A stretch of DNA of 64,000 nucleotides, taken from contig NW_024754741.1 of the NCBI RefSeq assembly GCF_018991925.1, forward strand, positions 303,929-367,928. Direction: 5' to 3'. Below, piece by piece: positions 11,161 to 24,159 of this stretch (positions are counted from its first letter, which is position 1; every line of letters starts with the position of its first letter). The position numbers and the translations under genes were made by a program. Below the pieces are notes generated by a model. It searched no databases. It was not told the origin of the DNA and worked only from the letters and a program-made list of their open reading frames with translations. This DNA is from Homarus americanus. Its lineage: Eukaryota; Arthropoda; Malacostraca; Decapoda; Nephropidae.

Positions 11161-12679
11161 GTATCCTGTCGTTCCAGTGTAACCTTTATAGTTACCTGAC
11201 ACACGTTCATTCTCTCCACAGGCTCAAGAATTCCACTTCTTATTTTTATCCTTCATATTTTTTCTGCCTGTCCAGTTAGAGTGTCATAATCCCTTCACTC
11301 CTCCTGTGCACATTTCCTGCCTTAAGAGTCTCTGGTTCGACTCTGCTGTAAATGGAAACCTAACATTGAAATTGAAAAGTGAAGACTGTTGAGTGCAATG
11401 TCGTCACCGCTTAGTGTGATGTAATCAGACCGTCTCTAGGCTAACCTAACCTAACCCGACTACTACTTCCGACTACTATCACCTCACTCTTGTGTTGCTT
11501 CTCACAAGCCTTAAAACTCCCTAAGAGGATTCAACATCAACTTTCCTTTTATTCTCACTTATCAGCTTACTAACCGCTCAGTAAGTTGGTCTGTTCTTTG
11601 TAAGTTTGTTGTGACCTTTATTCTCCAGTGTTAGTACAAGAGGAAACAGAAGTACCCGGAAAAAAACCTGCCATGTTCGGTAGTGTTACACCGGATAACA
11701 ACACCCTTCTCGCCTTGTTTCTTATGTCCGGACTCATTTTTCTCTTGTGAACATCATGATACGTCTACAGCTCTTGTCTTACCACCATCGAGACCACAAC
11801 TATTCTTCATCTTCTTGAAATGATGTAGAGCTTCTCCTCTGACACGACACTAAATCAACAAGAACATAATCAGATTGAGGAAGGTTACAGACACGGTAAA
11901 AGAGTTAATTAAGACTAACTGTTGGAATGTACAATGAAGACATGATAATGAGGAGAGAAATGGAAGTAACAGTAAAGAGTAAAAGATGAATAGGAAGACA
12001 AAGAATATACACTGATAAATATAATATAAAGTATACTAGAGAAATAGACGGAAGAAGAGAAGAAACAGAGGACTAACAGCTGGTGAGAAAGAAGACACGA
12101 GACTAATAAAGACATTGATGGAAACGTGATCTCTGTCGACTCAGTGTTAACAATTCTCCTCACATAAACAAGACAGAATATTCAAGAGAAAAGTTTTCTC
12201 TCGGCTGTACCAACTTTGGACCAATCACTCAGTCTGACCTTCACTTGAGATTGAAAATCACTTCTCCTTAAGGAATATTTTACAACGCCCGAGGAAAAAT
12301 ATCTTCCGTCAGCGTTTAAGAATGAGTGTGCTGGAGGTGTCTCATGGCTGGTGCCTCAGACTTATAGCCGGGTCCTCCCCGAGATTTATTACTCAAGCAA
12401 CTTAACATCGTTCAAGTATTATCAAACTATGAGTCACTATCGGTCTCGGGTACACGCGAGCACTGGAGGGCGAGTCAATACTTATGTATAATTTTACATG
12501 CGCGATGTGGTATTAGATATACGACTCTTGATCAAATGAACACACACACACACATGCGTAATCACACTCACACACTCACGCACGAACACGTCTTAGCACT
12601 CATTGAATTAAGACGTGTCCTCGGCGCCCTCCTGGCATCCTGGTCAGTCTATTTGGCCCTGCCGCCACGACCCCCCCTC
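11161..12679. other. Intergenic sequence, no gene recognised
   Basis: Contains a short CCTAACCTAACCTAACCC (11441-11457) and a CA-rich patch (about 12540-12585). Low-complexity AGAA-rich sequence lies at about 11900-12180. Confidence 0.5.
11441..11457. repeat. Short (CCTAA)3 telomere-like motif
   Basis: Three CCTAA units in reverse orientation. Confidence 0.8.
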
Positions 12680-14274
12680 CACCCTACCTTCCCTTTTATC
12701 ACTATCAGAAAAGAGGATGTTCTTAAGATAAATAAACTAAAGAAGACAAAATCCCCAGGGCCGGATGAAATTTTTCCTCGAGTCTTGAAAGAGTGTAGGG
12801 AACAGATTAGCGGACCCCTCGTAAACTTATTTACAAAATCATTAGACACCGGAGTTGTGCCAGACTTGTGGAAACAGGCAAATGTTCAAAAAGGGAGACA
12901 GAGCATCAGCGTCAAATTACCGGCCGATCAGTTTGACGTCAGTAGTGGGGAAATTTCTTGAATCAATTATAGCAGATAACATCCGATCGCATTTAGAGAA
13001 AAGCAAATTAATCTACGACTCTCAACATGGGTTTACAAAGGGAAAATCTTGTCTAACAAATCTGCTGACATTTTTTAGGAAAGTCTTCGAGGTAGTAGAT
13101 AATGACGAAAATTACGATGTTATTTACTTAGACTTTAGCAAAGCATTTGACAGAGTACCGCATCAGAGGCTTCTGAGAAAAATTAAGGCTCATGGTATCG
13201 AGGGGAAAGTTTTAAATTGGATAAAATCATGGCTCACCGATAGAACGCAGAGGGTCAGCGTAGATGGTGTTAAATCTGAGTGGGGTCGTGTAACCAGTGG
13301 GGTTCCCCAGGGGTCAGTACTAGGCCTCGCTCTTGTTCATAATCTACATAAACGATCTAGATACTGGGATCAGCAGTGACATAAGCAAGTTTGCGGATGA
13401 CACCAAAATAGGGCGGCAGATTAATTCAGGCAGGATGCAAATGCATTACAGGAGGATCTAAATAAACTGCAGGGGTGGTCTGAAAAATGGCAAATGAAAT
13501 TCAACACCAGCAAGTGCAGCGTACTTAATATTGGAAGAACAAATACTGTCAATGTATACAGCCTTTACAACATCAACCTAGAGAAGTCGACTTGTGAAAG
13601 AGACCTAGGGGTATTTGTAAGCCCGGACCTACGGCCTAGAAAACAGTGCGTTAATGTTCGAAATAAGGCAAACAGAGTATTGGGTTTTATATCTAGAAGT
13701 GTAAGTAATAAGAGTGCAGAGGTCTTATTGCAACTATATCTTGCGCTAGTCAGGCCGCACCTCGATTATGCGGTTCAGTTCTGGTGCCCTTATTATAGAA
13801 TGGATATCAATTTACTAGAGTCGGTGCAGCGAAGAATGACGAAAATGATTCCGGGACTTAGAAACCTTCCACATCAGGATAGGTTAAAGAAACTAAACTT
13901 GCATTCCCTAGAAAGACGAAGAGTGCGGGAAGATATGATAGAAGTATTCAAGTGGGTGAAAGAAATCAATAAAGGTGATATAGATAAAGTTCTTATAATA
14001 TCCGAGCAGGATAGGACTCGGAACAACGGATTCAAGTTGGATAAGTTTAGGTTTAGGAGGGAGATAGGCAGGAACTGGTTTACAAATAGGGTGGTGGACG
14101 AGTGGAACAAACTTAGCAACTTTGTAGTAAGTGCTGGAACGCTGCAAAGTTTCAAAGGGAGGCTGGATTGATTCATGGATGATAGAGAGTGGTAGTAACT
14201 CTCGACAGGAGCTGCCATGCACAGGCCAACCGGCCTATTGCAGACTCCTTATTTTCTTATGTTCTTATGTTCTT
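12680..14274 (+). mobile_element. 5'-truncated CR1/L2-type LINE
   Basis: A non-LTR retrotransposon remnant. It begins inside ORF2 just before the RT domain, runs through the RT and C-terminal region, and ends in a 3' untranslated stretch with the tandem octamer TTCTTATG (about 14253-14274). Short terminal octamer repeats instead of poly(A) are typical of the CR1/L2 group. 5' truncation is the usual outcome of target-primed reverse transcription. The left border lies close to a C-rich stretch near 12670. Confidence 0.85.
12712..14196 (+). pseudogene. LINE ORF2 reverse transcriptase remnant, frameshifted
   Basis: RT of a CR1/L2-type retrotransposon, decayed. Starting from RKEDVLKINKLKK, it shows KSPGPDEI, LKEC and TGVVPDLWKQANV in one frame. 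After a frameshift near 12885 come KKGDRASASNYRPISLTS, LIYDSQHGFTKGKSCLTNLL, motif A YLDFSKAFDRVP (catalytic Asp at 13131) and motif B TSGVPQGSVLG. A second shift near 13330 moves motif C into another frame (LLFIIYINDLDTG, then FADD at 13390-13401). A third near 13435 restores the earlier frame for WQMKFNTSKCSVLN and the C-terminal LVRPHLDYAVQFW. A TGA at 14169 precedes residual FMDDREW. All catalytic motifs are legible, so inactivation is by indels. No start codon is assigned because the 5' part is missing. Confidence 0.88.
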
Positions 14275-14289
14275 CCCCCATCTCCTTTC

Positions 14290-15600
14290 CTACCTCACTA
14301 CACCGTGATTTACCAGCAAAACATTCAAGTGATCAGTGCAAATATTGGATATCAAACAGTAATCCAATAGTGTATCCCAAGATAAATTAATTGTGATTCC
14401 CAATAGCACTCAAGTGAGCAGTGTAGTACTCAGTACTAACCCGTGGGTACTTTGTTGGTGACCTTCAAAGTGCCAGAGACAAGTACCGCCGCGGTGTTTA
14501 CGACCACACAAATATTAACATATGTCTGCCAGTGTACTACACCATGGAAATTTTATCGGTGTCCCTCGAAGTGTTGCAATCGAGTTAAAGCCACCGCGGA
14601 CAATCACTTCTGTACATCCATGACAAGGACGTCATATTCAGAAGCCCATCAGGGCCATCACCTGCAGTAGAAAGCAAAAGAAACCTACTTCTGACAGACC
14701 GTACCAATGCACTGAAGTTTCCCGAATTTGGTACAGTCTGCCCTCCCTACTACTCTACTCTCTAACAAATTTGACGAGCTGGCTACCACAGATAGGTCTG
14801 TTACTGCCAACGTCGATGCCATCTGTTAGGCGTGGCAAATTGTTCCTGAACCTGGATGTTTTAGTCCCAGCTGATGTGGAGGCATTATGGGTACGTGTTG
14901 TTGTGCCAAATGCCCACCTTCGCCACACTGCTTCTATCATATACTGTGTGGCATACCACCCACCTCGCTCATCCACCAGGCACTCTTTATCAATCAACTT
15001 ATTACCACCTCAGAGGTAGGTACCCATGTGCCAAGCTAGTACTACGTATGTAGGGATTTTAACGAAATTGACAACCACTGATATCCAGGACCAGCCGCTA
15101 CTAACACAAGTTGTGAATTTCCCTGCACGGTCAAAACACCCCTGAGCTTAACTTGACTTAGCAGACCAGTACCAACTATCCCGATCAATGCCTTCTATCG
15201 GGTGTAGCACACACCTATCAGTGTTCTGGTCTCCAGCTCCCACTACCAGCCAAGTGCAGAGACACTACATCAAGACCTACAGGCCGATTACTGACTCTAC
15301 AAAGCGTCTCTTCAGGCAGTGGATAGTTCACCATCCCTGGACTGAAGTACTGTGTGTAGATGGGCAAATTACATCAACGCCACCACGGAAGCTCACCACC
15401 ACTTCTGCCCTGAGAAGTCCGTCAGATTACACCCAACTGACTTGCCCTGGATTACACCTCAGATCAAAAAACTTATGCAGCAGAGAGACAGCGCCTTTTA
15501 TTTCAATAACCACAACCACTACAGGTCCCTTCGCAACCAAGTCATCCGTGAAGTACGCGCTGCAAAAAAGTCTTACTACCCAACATATACGTTTTTATAG
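14290..15600 (+). mobile_element. Second LINE fragment (endonuclease side), 3'-truncated
   Basis: It lies directly downstream of the first LINE in the same orientation but carries an earlier part of ORF2, so it belongs to a separate insertion. The stretch 14290-14760 has no clear protein and could be its 5' untranslated/ORF1 region. The endonuclease and linker follow to about 15594, where homology stops abruptly before any RT domain. Confidence 0.6.
14761..15594 (+). pseudogene. LINE APE-type endonuclease and linker remnant
   Basis: Read through three frames: SNKFDELATTDRSVTANVDA (from 14761), then DVEALWVRVVVPNAHLRH and IIYCVAYHPP (about 14870-14966), then RDFNEID at 15052-15072, which corresponds to the GDFN endonuclease motif with R for G. 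Next comes STHLSVFW (about 15200-15230), matching the terminal SDH motif with T for D, then TYRPITDSTKRLFRQW. The frame from 15352 gives PWITPQIKKLMQQRDSAF and RNQVIREVRAAKKSYYP, the linker that precedes the RT in CR1/Jockey-type elements. Stops and indels make it non-functional. Clade is inferred from memory of the family. Confidence 0.7.
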
Positions 15601-17360
<1,760 letters not shown>

Positions 17361-17445
17361 CTGGAACACGTGTGTGGGATCCTGGAACACGTGTATAGGA
17401 TCCTAGAACACGTGTATGGGAACCTGGAACACGTTTATGGTATCC
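17361..17445. repeat. 21-bp minisatellite with CACGTG cores
   Basis: Four copies of a 21-bp unit with core GGAACACGTGTATGGGATCC. Three copies keep the palindromic ACACGTGT, which contains an E-box; the fourth reads ACACGTTT. Confidence 0.85.
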
Positions 17446-17519
17446 GCGTCCAGGCCGTGTGGGTAATGTGTGTTGACTGTGATTCCCTTCGTCATGTCTG
17501 TCTCCGCTTCCAGTACCGT

Positions 17520-17620
17520 CTATATCCCCCATTTTGGCCTCCCTTCCCATTCCTCCTTCCCCCTCCACCCTCTTGCCTTTCCCTCATCCCCCCTGCAGCT
17601 TGGGGGGGGGAGGGGGTTCA
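17520..17620. repeat. Pyrimidine-rich tract and G run
   Basis: Almost pure C/T on plus (about 17525-17600), then GGGGGGGGAGGGGG at about 17604-17617. Confidence 0.8.
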
Positions 17621-18664
17621 GTGTGACGAGACACACACACGCAGAGCCCATCTGAATAAATTGTAGAACTCGGCGGACCCTACAGTAATACCCCTGTGTC
17701 CACAAAAATAATAGTCGTAGCATTAGTTAGGTTACAGTTGAAATAACAATACCAATAAATAGCCACTACAACAATTACAGCAACAAAAACATTAAATGGT
17801 AAATAACTCGGTGATGTAAAGGTGTTGCGCTGTTCTATAGTAAAACAAAGCCTTTGAAAAACACAACAAAACAAAACCAATTGTAGATATTAACAAAACT
17901 CAGCTGACTTATGGATTCAATAATGCAAGAGAAGTACAGGAAGGTAAAATATTCCCTACTAATGAAATTATTTTTTTCTATGTGTCCAGTATATGGTGAA
18001 TCAGTTTAATGGTACGGTAACGTGTGAGACAGCTGGTAGAGGATCACCTTTACTGTATGTTTCACCAGATGTGGAGGATGGTGATCGTTATAGTAATGTA
18101 CTGGTTATCCTCGTATAGTATATCATGTGTAGTATAGGTGTTGGTGCTGGGAGAGGTGAGAGCGACACATGTGAATCACAGTGTACTTACGGCTGTGTAT
18201 TTCATTGTTTTGGTGTTTTTAGGCTGTCATCTTACTGTGAAAACCGACCTTTTATCATAGTTCAGGAAGTTATTATGTTTCTCTGTCAACAGGCTTAGTG
18301 ATCAGCTATAAGAGAGTGCAAAACGTATCTCTCAAATTCCCGATATGAAACTTTACCTTCCAGGACACACCAGCTTTGAGTTGTAGTCACACGCGGCGAT
18401 AAGGAAGATTCGTGATTGCTACCGAGAACGTTGAGCAACATATCAAAGTAAAAGAAGTTTGAATACTGAGAGACCTTACAGAACAATTGACTCCTACGAT
18501 AAGCGAGGTTGATTGATGTGTTTTATCTGTGCTGGTGTATCAGTGCAGGTAGCCAGGGAGTTGACAGACTGTCAGACATCTTTACTCCACAGCAGGTGTC
18601 GACAAGGCCGAAATGTCTCCAGGAACAGCTTGTGCAGTACTGTATTAAGGTGTCGTAAGTGTTA
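17621..18664. other. AT-rich intergenic sequence, nothing recognised
   Basis: No repeat family or coding signature seen by eye. Confidence 0.5.
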
Positions 18665-18723
18665 TCAACAACAACAACAGCAGCAGCAGCAACAACAGCA
18701 GCAGCAACAACAATAATAATAAT
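18665..18723. repeat. (CAA/CAG)n-(AAT)n trinucleotide repeat
   Basis: Mixed CAA and CAG units followed by AAT units. A frame through it ends in a 17-residue glutamine run preceded by 51 codons without family features. Confidence 0.95.
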
Positions 18724-19671
18724 GACACTAAAAGGAGCAATAACATTAATAAAACGTAATGATGAGACACCAGGCTGCCTCAGTATCCATAATTACAACA
18801 ACAAGTTTTTAGTTCTCATAATTACATAGCGATCTTGCGAGCTGCTCCCCCACCACCTGCACCCATGAGCAGCGTTCATTAAGCGAAAAGAAAAGAGTTG
18901 TATTTTTTGTCCAATGATTTTCCCTGGACATAATATTACGGTGTTTCCATTTGCTTTTGCATTATAACCCGGGATTACCTTTTATTCCAACGTGATATTT
19001 ACTCCCATTTCATCGTCGTCTTCCCTTTCATCCCAACATGGTGGTATCTTTCATATCAAAGCTGATAATCTTCTTTCCAGTGTGACTGTCCTTTTCATTC
19101 AGACTTGACGGTCGTTTTCTTTCATTCACTGGTCTCGTTTTCTGGAGGCTGGAGTGCCGCCCACACCCCCGGTCTGAGTGAGTCAAGTTATGACAACTTT
19201 CCAGAATAATCGAGTATTAAAAATAAAATTAACTAGATCATTGTGTACATTACTATAAGTGCCTTACAAAAAAAAAAACTTGCTAACACTAAAACATTGA
19301 TTTTGTTCTGCTACACAGAACAAAATCACAAGGAGAAGCAGAAGCGCAGAATCTAATACCAAAGATGGATATACAAAAATAAGCAAGTGTGTTACACACC
19401 AGCAAGAACATCATATACCGCTGAAAAAACAAAGTTAAGAAGTAGAGGTGTCATGTGCTCAGGACTGGCTGGGCTCTTTACGTCATACCTGGCTCTGGTC
19501 TCTGATTGCACTAACACTGTGTATCTGAGGAATTTCCCGGAGGTTGTGGGAGACGAGAAAGACTTACTGCCGGATGCTAATAACTCCAGTTACTTAGCGT
19601 CTGTTCAATAAAGTCACTAATAGCAGTCATCTGGAACTTAACGTTGTTGCCAGAATTTATGCTTTGGTATA
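18724..19671. other. Intergenic sequence with one short hairpin
   Basis: A perfect 11-bp stem lies at 19299-19309 (GATTTTGTTCT) and 19317-19327, with a 7-base loop. A 74-codon frame at 19387-19611 has no recognisable features. Confidence 0.5.
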
Positions 19672-19820
19672 TACAAGGAGCACGGTGGATACGAGCACTT
19701 GCTTCCTGTTTCAGGGGTCGGTAGTTCGATTCCCGGGCGCTCCCATTTCACCTAGCTGTGAATGGGTACTTAAGATAACAACTTTGGGTAGTAAATATGT
19801 TCGAGTGCTGTCCCGGCCAT
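19672..19820 (+). mobile_element. tRNA-derived SINE fragment
   Basis: A head with CGGTAGTTCGATTCCCGGGC (B box AGTTCGATTCC) and an A-box-like start near 19682 is followed by TTCACCTAGCTGTGAATGGG and GTACTTAAGATAAC. The post-head block resembles those of the SINEs at 42563 and 51093 (CAGCTGTAATTGG, AACAGGAATTAGG), so it probably belongs to the same conserved-domain superfamily. Confidence 0.55.
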
Positions 19821-20445
19821 GTCTATGGGACCTACTTTCATATATTATAACATCTTGTTGTTAGTGGAGGTGTTCCATAATTACCCAGGTTGACTGAGGG
19901 CTATACATTGCCACCTTTTTTGTAATATAGGGTATGTTTAGGTTTCGGTTGGGTTGGGTTTTATTTGATATTTTTATATTGATATATTAGATTTGATTAG
20001 GTAAATATAGTTAACTTATTAGGTTTCATATTATTAGGGTGACAGCAGAGTACACAGACGCTGTATTTTAACATGATAATGAGTACGTCCCCCCGGGTTG
20101 ATGCCGCTGGTTAATCCTTGACTGAGTATAACAACAAACCCTTAAGACCTTCTATGACGTATTGGTCATCGACGCAGTGATGGGGACACCACCTTGCTCT
20201 GCTAACACGAGTCGAGCTGTAATGCTAAACACACACACACACACACACACGCGCGTTCACAGGCCATGTGTAGTGACAATTAGCGTTGGTGAGAGGTACA
20301 GGTACGCGAGTAACAAGTAATGTGCATGACATCAATCGTAATGCAGCTCCGGGATTAATTGTTTACCATCATTTCACAGATCCTTCTCTCTTCTTCTCTA
20401 GAGCAGAGAAAATTTGAGTATTGCACTGTAACAAGAAGCACGGGA
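19821..20445. other. Intergenic sequence with CA microsatellite
   Basis: A GGTTTCGGTTGGGTTGGG patch (about 19932-19960) resembles very decayed TTAGG. (CA)n lies at 20228-20254. No gene recognised. Confidence 0.5.
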
Positions 20446-20860
20446 GGATGGTTGAGCAATTTCTGGAATGTCAGAGAAGATAAATCAGAGATCCTCGGAT
20501 GTCAAGAAAGATGACTTCGCAATTCCTGTATTGTTATTAAAGGTGATTCAGCAATTCTTGAATGTCAACACAGATGACTCACAGTTTTATAGAATCTAAA
20601 TAAAAGTGAATCAGCAGTTTTGGGGGATGTCAATAAAGATGATTCAGCGGTTCTCAAATGTCAACAAAGATGACTCAGTGATGTCAGGAAGGTCAACAAA
20701 GAGGATTTACTGTTTCTTGAATGCCATAAAAGATGCCTTAGTGATATAAAGGCTGTAGACAAAGAGGACTAAACAGTTTCAAGGAATGACAATGAGGAGG
20801 ATTTAGTAATATGGGATTGACAACAAAAACGACAACAATATATGAGATGTTAACTAAACA
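20446..20860. repeat. Highly diverged tandem repeat, about 35-50 bp units
   Basis: Recurring phrases such as TTCTTGAATGTCAACA, AAAGATGACTCAG and AAAGAGGATTTA at irregular 35-50 base spacing. It directly precedes the homogeneous 36-bp array, so it may be an older amplified sequence. Confidence 0.6.
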
Positions 20861-20867
20861 GATTTAA

Positions 20868-21622
20868 GATGTTCACAGTTAACAGTGTTGTCAGTAGCCA
20901 CAAGATGATCACAGTTAACAGTGTTGTCAGTAGCCACAAGATGTTCACAGTTAACAGTGTTGTCAGTAGCCACAAGATGATCACAGTTAACAGTGTTGTC
21001 AGTAGCCACAAGATGATCACAGTTAACAGTGTTGTCAGTAGCCACAAGATGATCACAGTTAACAGTGTTGTCAGTAGCCACACGATGATCACAGTTAACA
21101 GTGTTGTCAGTAGCCACAAGATGATCACAGTTAACAGTGTTGTCAGTAGCCACAAGATGATCACAGTTAACAGTGTTGTCAGTAGCCACAAGATGATCAC
21201 AGTTAACAGTGTTGTCAGTAGCCACAAGATGATCACAGTTAACAGTGTTGTCAGTAGCCACAAGATGATCACAGTTAACAGTGTTGTCAGTAGCCACAAG
21301 ATGATCACAGTTAACAGTGTTGTCAGTAGCCACAAGATGATCACAGTTAACAGTGTTGTCAGTAGCCACAAGATGATCACAGATAACAGTGTTGTCAGTC
21401 GCCACAAGATGATCACAGTTAACAGTGTTGTCAGTAGCCACAAGATGATCACAGTTAACAGTGTTGTCAGTAGCCACAAGATGATCACAGTTAACAGTGT
21501 TGTCAGTAGCCACAAGATGATCACAGTTAACAGTGTTGTCAGTAGCCACAAGATGATCACAGTTAACAGTGTTGTCAGTAGCCACAAGATGATAACAGTT
21601 AACAGTGTTGTCAGTAGCCACA
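20868..21622. repeat. Homogeneous 36-bp satellite, 21 copies
   Basis: The unit starts GATGATCACAGTTAACAGTG and continues with TTGTCAGTAGCCACAA. Twenty-one copies fit with no indels. Only a handful of substitutions are seen: TTC for ATC in copies 1 and 3, CACACG at copy 6, GATAAC and CAGTCGCC around copy 14, GATAAC in copy 21. Three frames (two minus, one plus) are open across the array because 36 is a multiple of three. The near identity implies recent expansion or homogenisation. Confidence 0.97.
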
Positions 21623-21939
21623 CCGTAAACTAACACGACAAAGATGAAGGTACCGTAAACTTGAGGAAGACCATTTTGACTTTTATTAATGAAACGAAAA
21701 AAAATAACGACATATACTTGATAAAACCCAAACAAACAAATTATATAAATTTGATGAAAAACAAATAAACTGGAGAACATAAAATAAAATAATCAGTCAG
21801 TGCCGGTCAACCTTACCTGCCTCACCTCTCCAAGATTTATTCCGTGTCTATCGGCCATCATATAATATCTTGACATTTACAAATACCAACTTAAAACTCT
21901 GCTTGACCTTTTTATGAAGCACTTTTCTTGTCACTTCAT
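21623..21939. other. Intergenic sequence, nothing recognised
   Basis: AT-rich and unique by eye. Confidence 0.5.
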
Positions 21940-22172
21940 ATCTCCTCCTGCTCTGCTCTTCTCTCCTGCTCCTTCCGTCTCTTCCTCTTCCTCATCTTGT
22001 CTCCTCCTGATCCTGTCTCCTTCTCTCTCCTCTTCCTCCTCTCTCCTCCTCCTCCTCCTCCTTCTCCTTTGTCTCCCTCCTTCTCCCGTCTCCCTCCTCC
22101 TCCTGTCTCCCTCCTCCTCCTGTCTCCCTCCTCCCGTCTCCCTCCTCCTCTTCTCCCGTCCTCAGATAATTT
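21940..22172. repeat. Polypyrimidine (TCC)n-rich tract
   Basis: Plus strand almost exclusively C and T, with CTCCTC and CCTCCTGTCTCC units. Serine/leucine/proline-rich frames here are artefacts. Potential triplex-forming mirror-type sequence. Confidence 0.9.
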
Positions 22173-23082
22173 TACTCCTGTGAGCTGAACTTTTTCCCGT
22201 GATGTCACTCTATTACCTCAACATGCTGACATATCATTGTTTCGCTAGAGAGACACATCCCCGTGACAAAATATTCCCAAACTCTCTTTATCATCTTTCG
22301 ACTAATTTCTCATCTCTGGTCAGACTTTGAGTAGAGAGTTTGTGTGGGTGGCTTATTATACTTTTAATTTGTTAATTTTATGATAGAGAATAAGAATAAT
22401 AATAATAAGAATAAAAGCCCTCAATGACAGCGTTACAAAGAAACTAATATAAAGAGAGAACTTGTATATTTATTCCATGTTAAGCTCGACAAATATTTAT
22501 GAAGAATAAAAAAAGTCTGTGGAAGTGATGAAGGGAAACTGCAGGGAACAGAAACGACGACTTCAGAAGCTTGTGGAGAGGATGGCAGAGAATATTTGAT
22601 GATCATGTAAGAGTGACCTGAAGTGACTATATTACCAGGTCTTCGTAATACGATCCTGAAAAAAATCCGTAATTCGGGTTTCTCTAACTTTGAATAAGTG
22701 TCTGTGGTCAACGCTGGTCACTGTGGCCACATCAACGATAATATGTCATTTATAGGTGTTTTCAGGGTTCAGTTTAGGGTAAAACCTCTAGAAGTTAGAG
22801 ATACGACGAGAGTTGACACAACGTTCATAGTTTGTCGAGTCAGGAAATTTTCTCGCTGTAGAGTTTTTCTACCTCTCTTCCTGTCTCATGTTGGAATGTG
22901 TAACAAAGGGATTCATCAGGGCAGACACGGGTCCTGTACAACCAGCCTTTGTGTTAATTCACCGGTATTTAAAATGTCTTCTCGGCATGAGATGATTGAG
23001 GTAACTGTTGTTGACGGGGCCACAGGAAATGTGAGGTGTTTTTATGTTTGTATAAACTATATAGAAAATGCTCAAATAAGAT
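22173..23082. other. Intergenic sequence, includes a 164-codon open frame
   Basis: AAT-rich patch at about 22390-22414. The frame at 22698-23192 is the longest outside repeats and LINEs, but it has no signal peptide, domain or compositional signature and runs into a (GC)n(CA)n repeat. At this A+T content, roughly one such frame is expected by chance in 64 kb. Confidence 0.5.
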
Positions 23083-23109
23083 GCGCGCGCGCGCACACAC
23101 ACACACACA
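23083..23109. repeat. (GC)n(CA)n compound microsatellite
   Basis: Six GC units then about eight CA units, the same compound order as at 8804-8837. Confidence 0.95.
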
Positions 23110-23389
23110 TACGAGACCTATATTCTTCAAGAGACAAACACACAGAATATCCTCCATTTAATACCAAACGTAGCCTTTCACCTCCTTTCTGATATTATTG
23201 AACTCCTTCCGGAATATCGTCTACTTGAAGCGTCTTATATCAGGTGTGAGATCGACCCGACATCTTATGGAGAATAGAGGATGCGGTGAGTATAATAATT
23301 GACATGGACATAAAAGAGCTATTATATTCTTTGAGAATAATTTAGTAGTTAACATATATAAGGAAGGGTGGGATAAATCATTAGTGAAA

Positions 23390-23560
23390 CGCATAAAAGA
23401 AGCTAGTGGCGATATAAGAAAGCATAAAATAAATAAGTACCAATATAAAGAAGCATAAAATTAATAGCGATATAAGGAATAAGATAAATTATTAGCGATA
23501 TAAAGGAAGTATAAAATATATTAGTGATATAAGGAAACAGAAAATGCATCATAAAGTAAT
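23390..23560. repeat. Diverged AT-rich tandem repeat
   Basis: Four or more irregular copies, 35-45 bp apart, of a phrase like TTAGCGATATAAGGAAGCAT followed by AAAATAAAT. Confidence 0.7.
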
Positions 23561-23880
23561 ATTTTCCGAAATAGAGATAAAGTGGTGAAAACTCAGCCAA
23601 TGTACATAAATTTTCATGATAAATAGAAGCTTAAAATGTGTTCTGAGAATTATCATGAAAAACTCCTGTTGAGGAAGAAGAAATTCTTACCAGTAAATAT
23701 ATTTCACATGAACAAAAAAAATAATACTTATTATTGGAAGCATAAATTTCGTTTTTATTTTTACGGAAGGTTATCATAAGAGACGTAGATCTGAACTAGT
23801 TAAACTGTGTGAAGTGTTTTGGTGTATTGATAAGGGTTGTTGGAGTGATATGATGAAGGATACAGTGAACAACAGCTATA
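23561..23880. other. AT-rich sequence, nothing recognised
   Basis: No repeat or coding signature seen. Confidence 0.5.
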
Positions 23881-23924
23881 ACAGCAACAGCAACAACAAT
23901 AATAATAATAATAATAATAATAAT
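23881..23924. repeat. (CAA)n(AAT)n microsatellite
   Basis: CAGCAACAGCAACAACAAT followed by about eight AAT units, similar in order to 18665-18723. Confidence 0.93.
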
Positions 23925-24159
23925 TACCCCACATTGTATTCCACAGGTATAACCAAGAATATTTAGACTGTAAATTCCCAAGTTGTAAAAGGTGTCGCCA
24001 ACAAAGCAAAGCAATTATACCCTCAGTTAGCGAACTGTGTATATCTGTCAAAGAACAGCCCAGGAAGTTTGGATAATTCACCAAAGGCTCTCGCTAACCA
24101 CTGGTCTTGGAGAACGAATAGCAGGTTTAACTGAAACAAGACACGCAGCAGCAGTATAT

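Noticed and set aside
11325..11350. GGTTCGACTCTGC, a possible tRNA B box
   Set aside because: Upstream sequence lacks an A box and acceptor stem; may be a very decayed SINE, not supportable.
18513..18716. Frame ending in a poly-glutamine run
   Set aside because: The glutamines come from a (CAA/CAG)n microsatellite; the upstream 51 codons have no recognisable features and the frame runs straight into AAT units.
20868..21622. CRISPR-like regular repeat
   Set aside because: There are no unique spacers; the units are contiguous. The sequence is eukaryotic.
20850..21780. Three overlapping frames of 254-308 codons, which look like a repeat protein
   Set aside because: The 36-bp unit is identical at the DNA level, including third codon positions, and is open in three frames at once. 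That is expected from a satellite, not from a protein under selection.
22698..23192. A 164-codon frame that might be a gene
   Set aside because: No recognisable domain, it passes through a (GC)n(CA)n microsatellite, and roughly one frame of this length is expected by chance in 64 kb at this composition.
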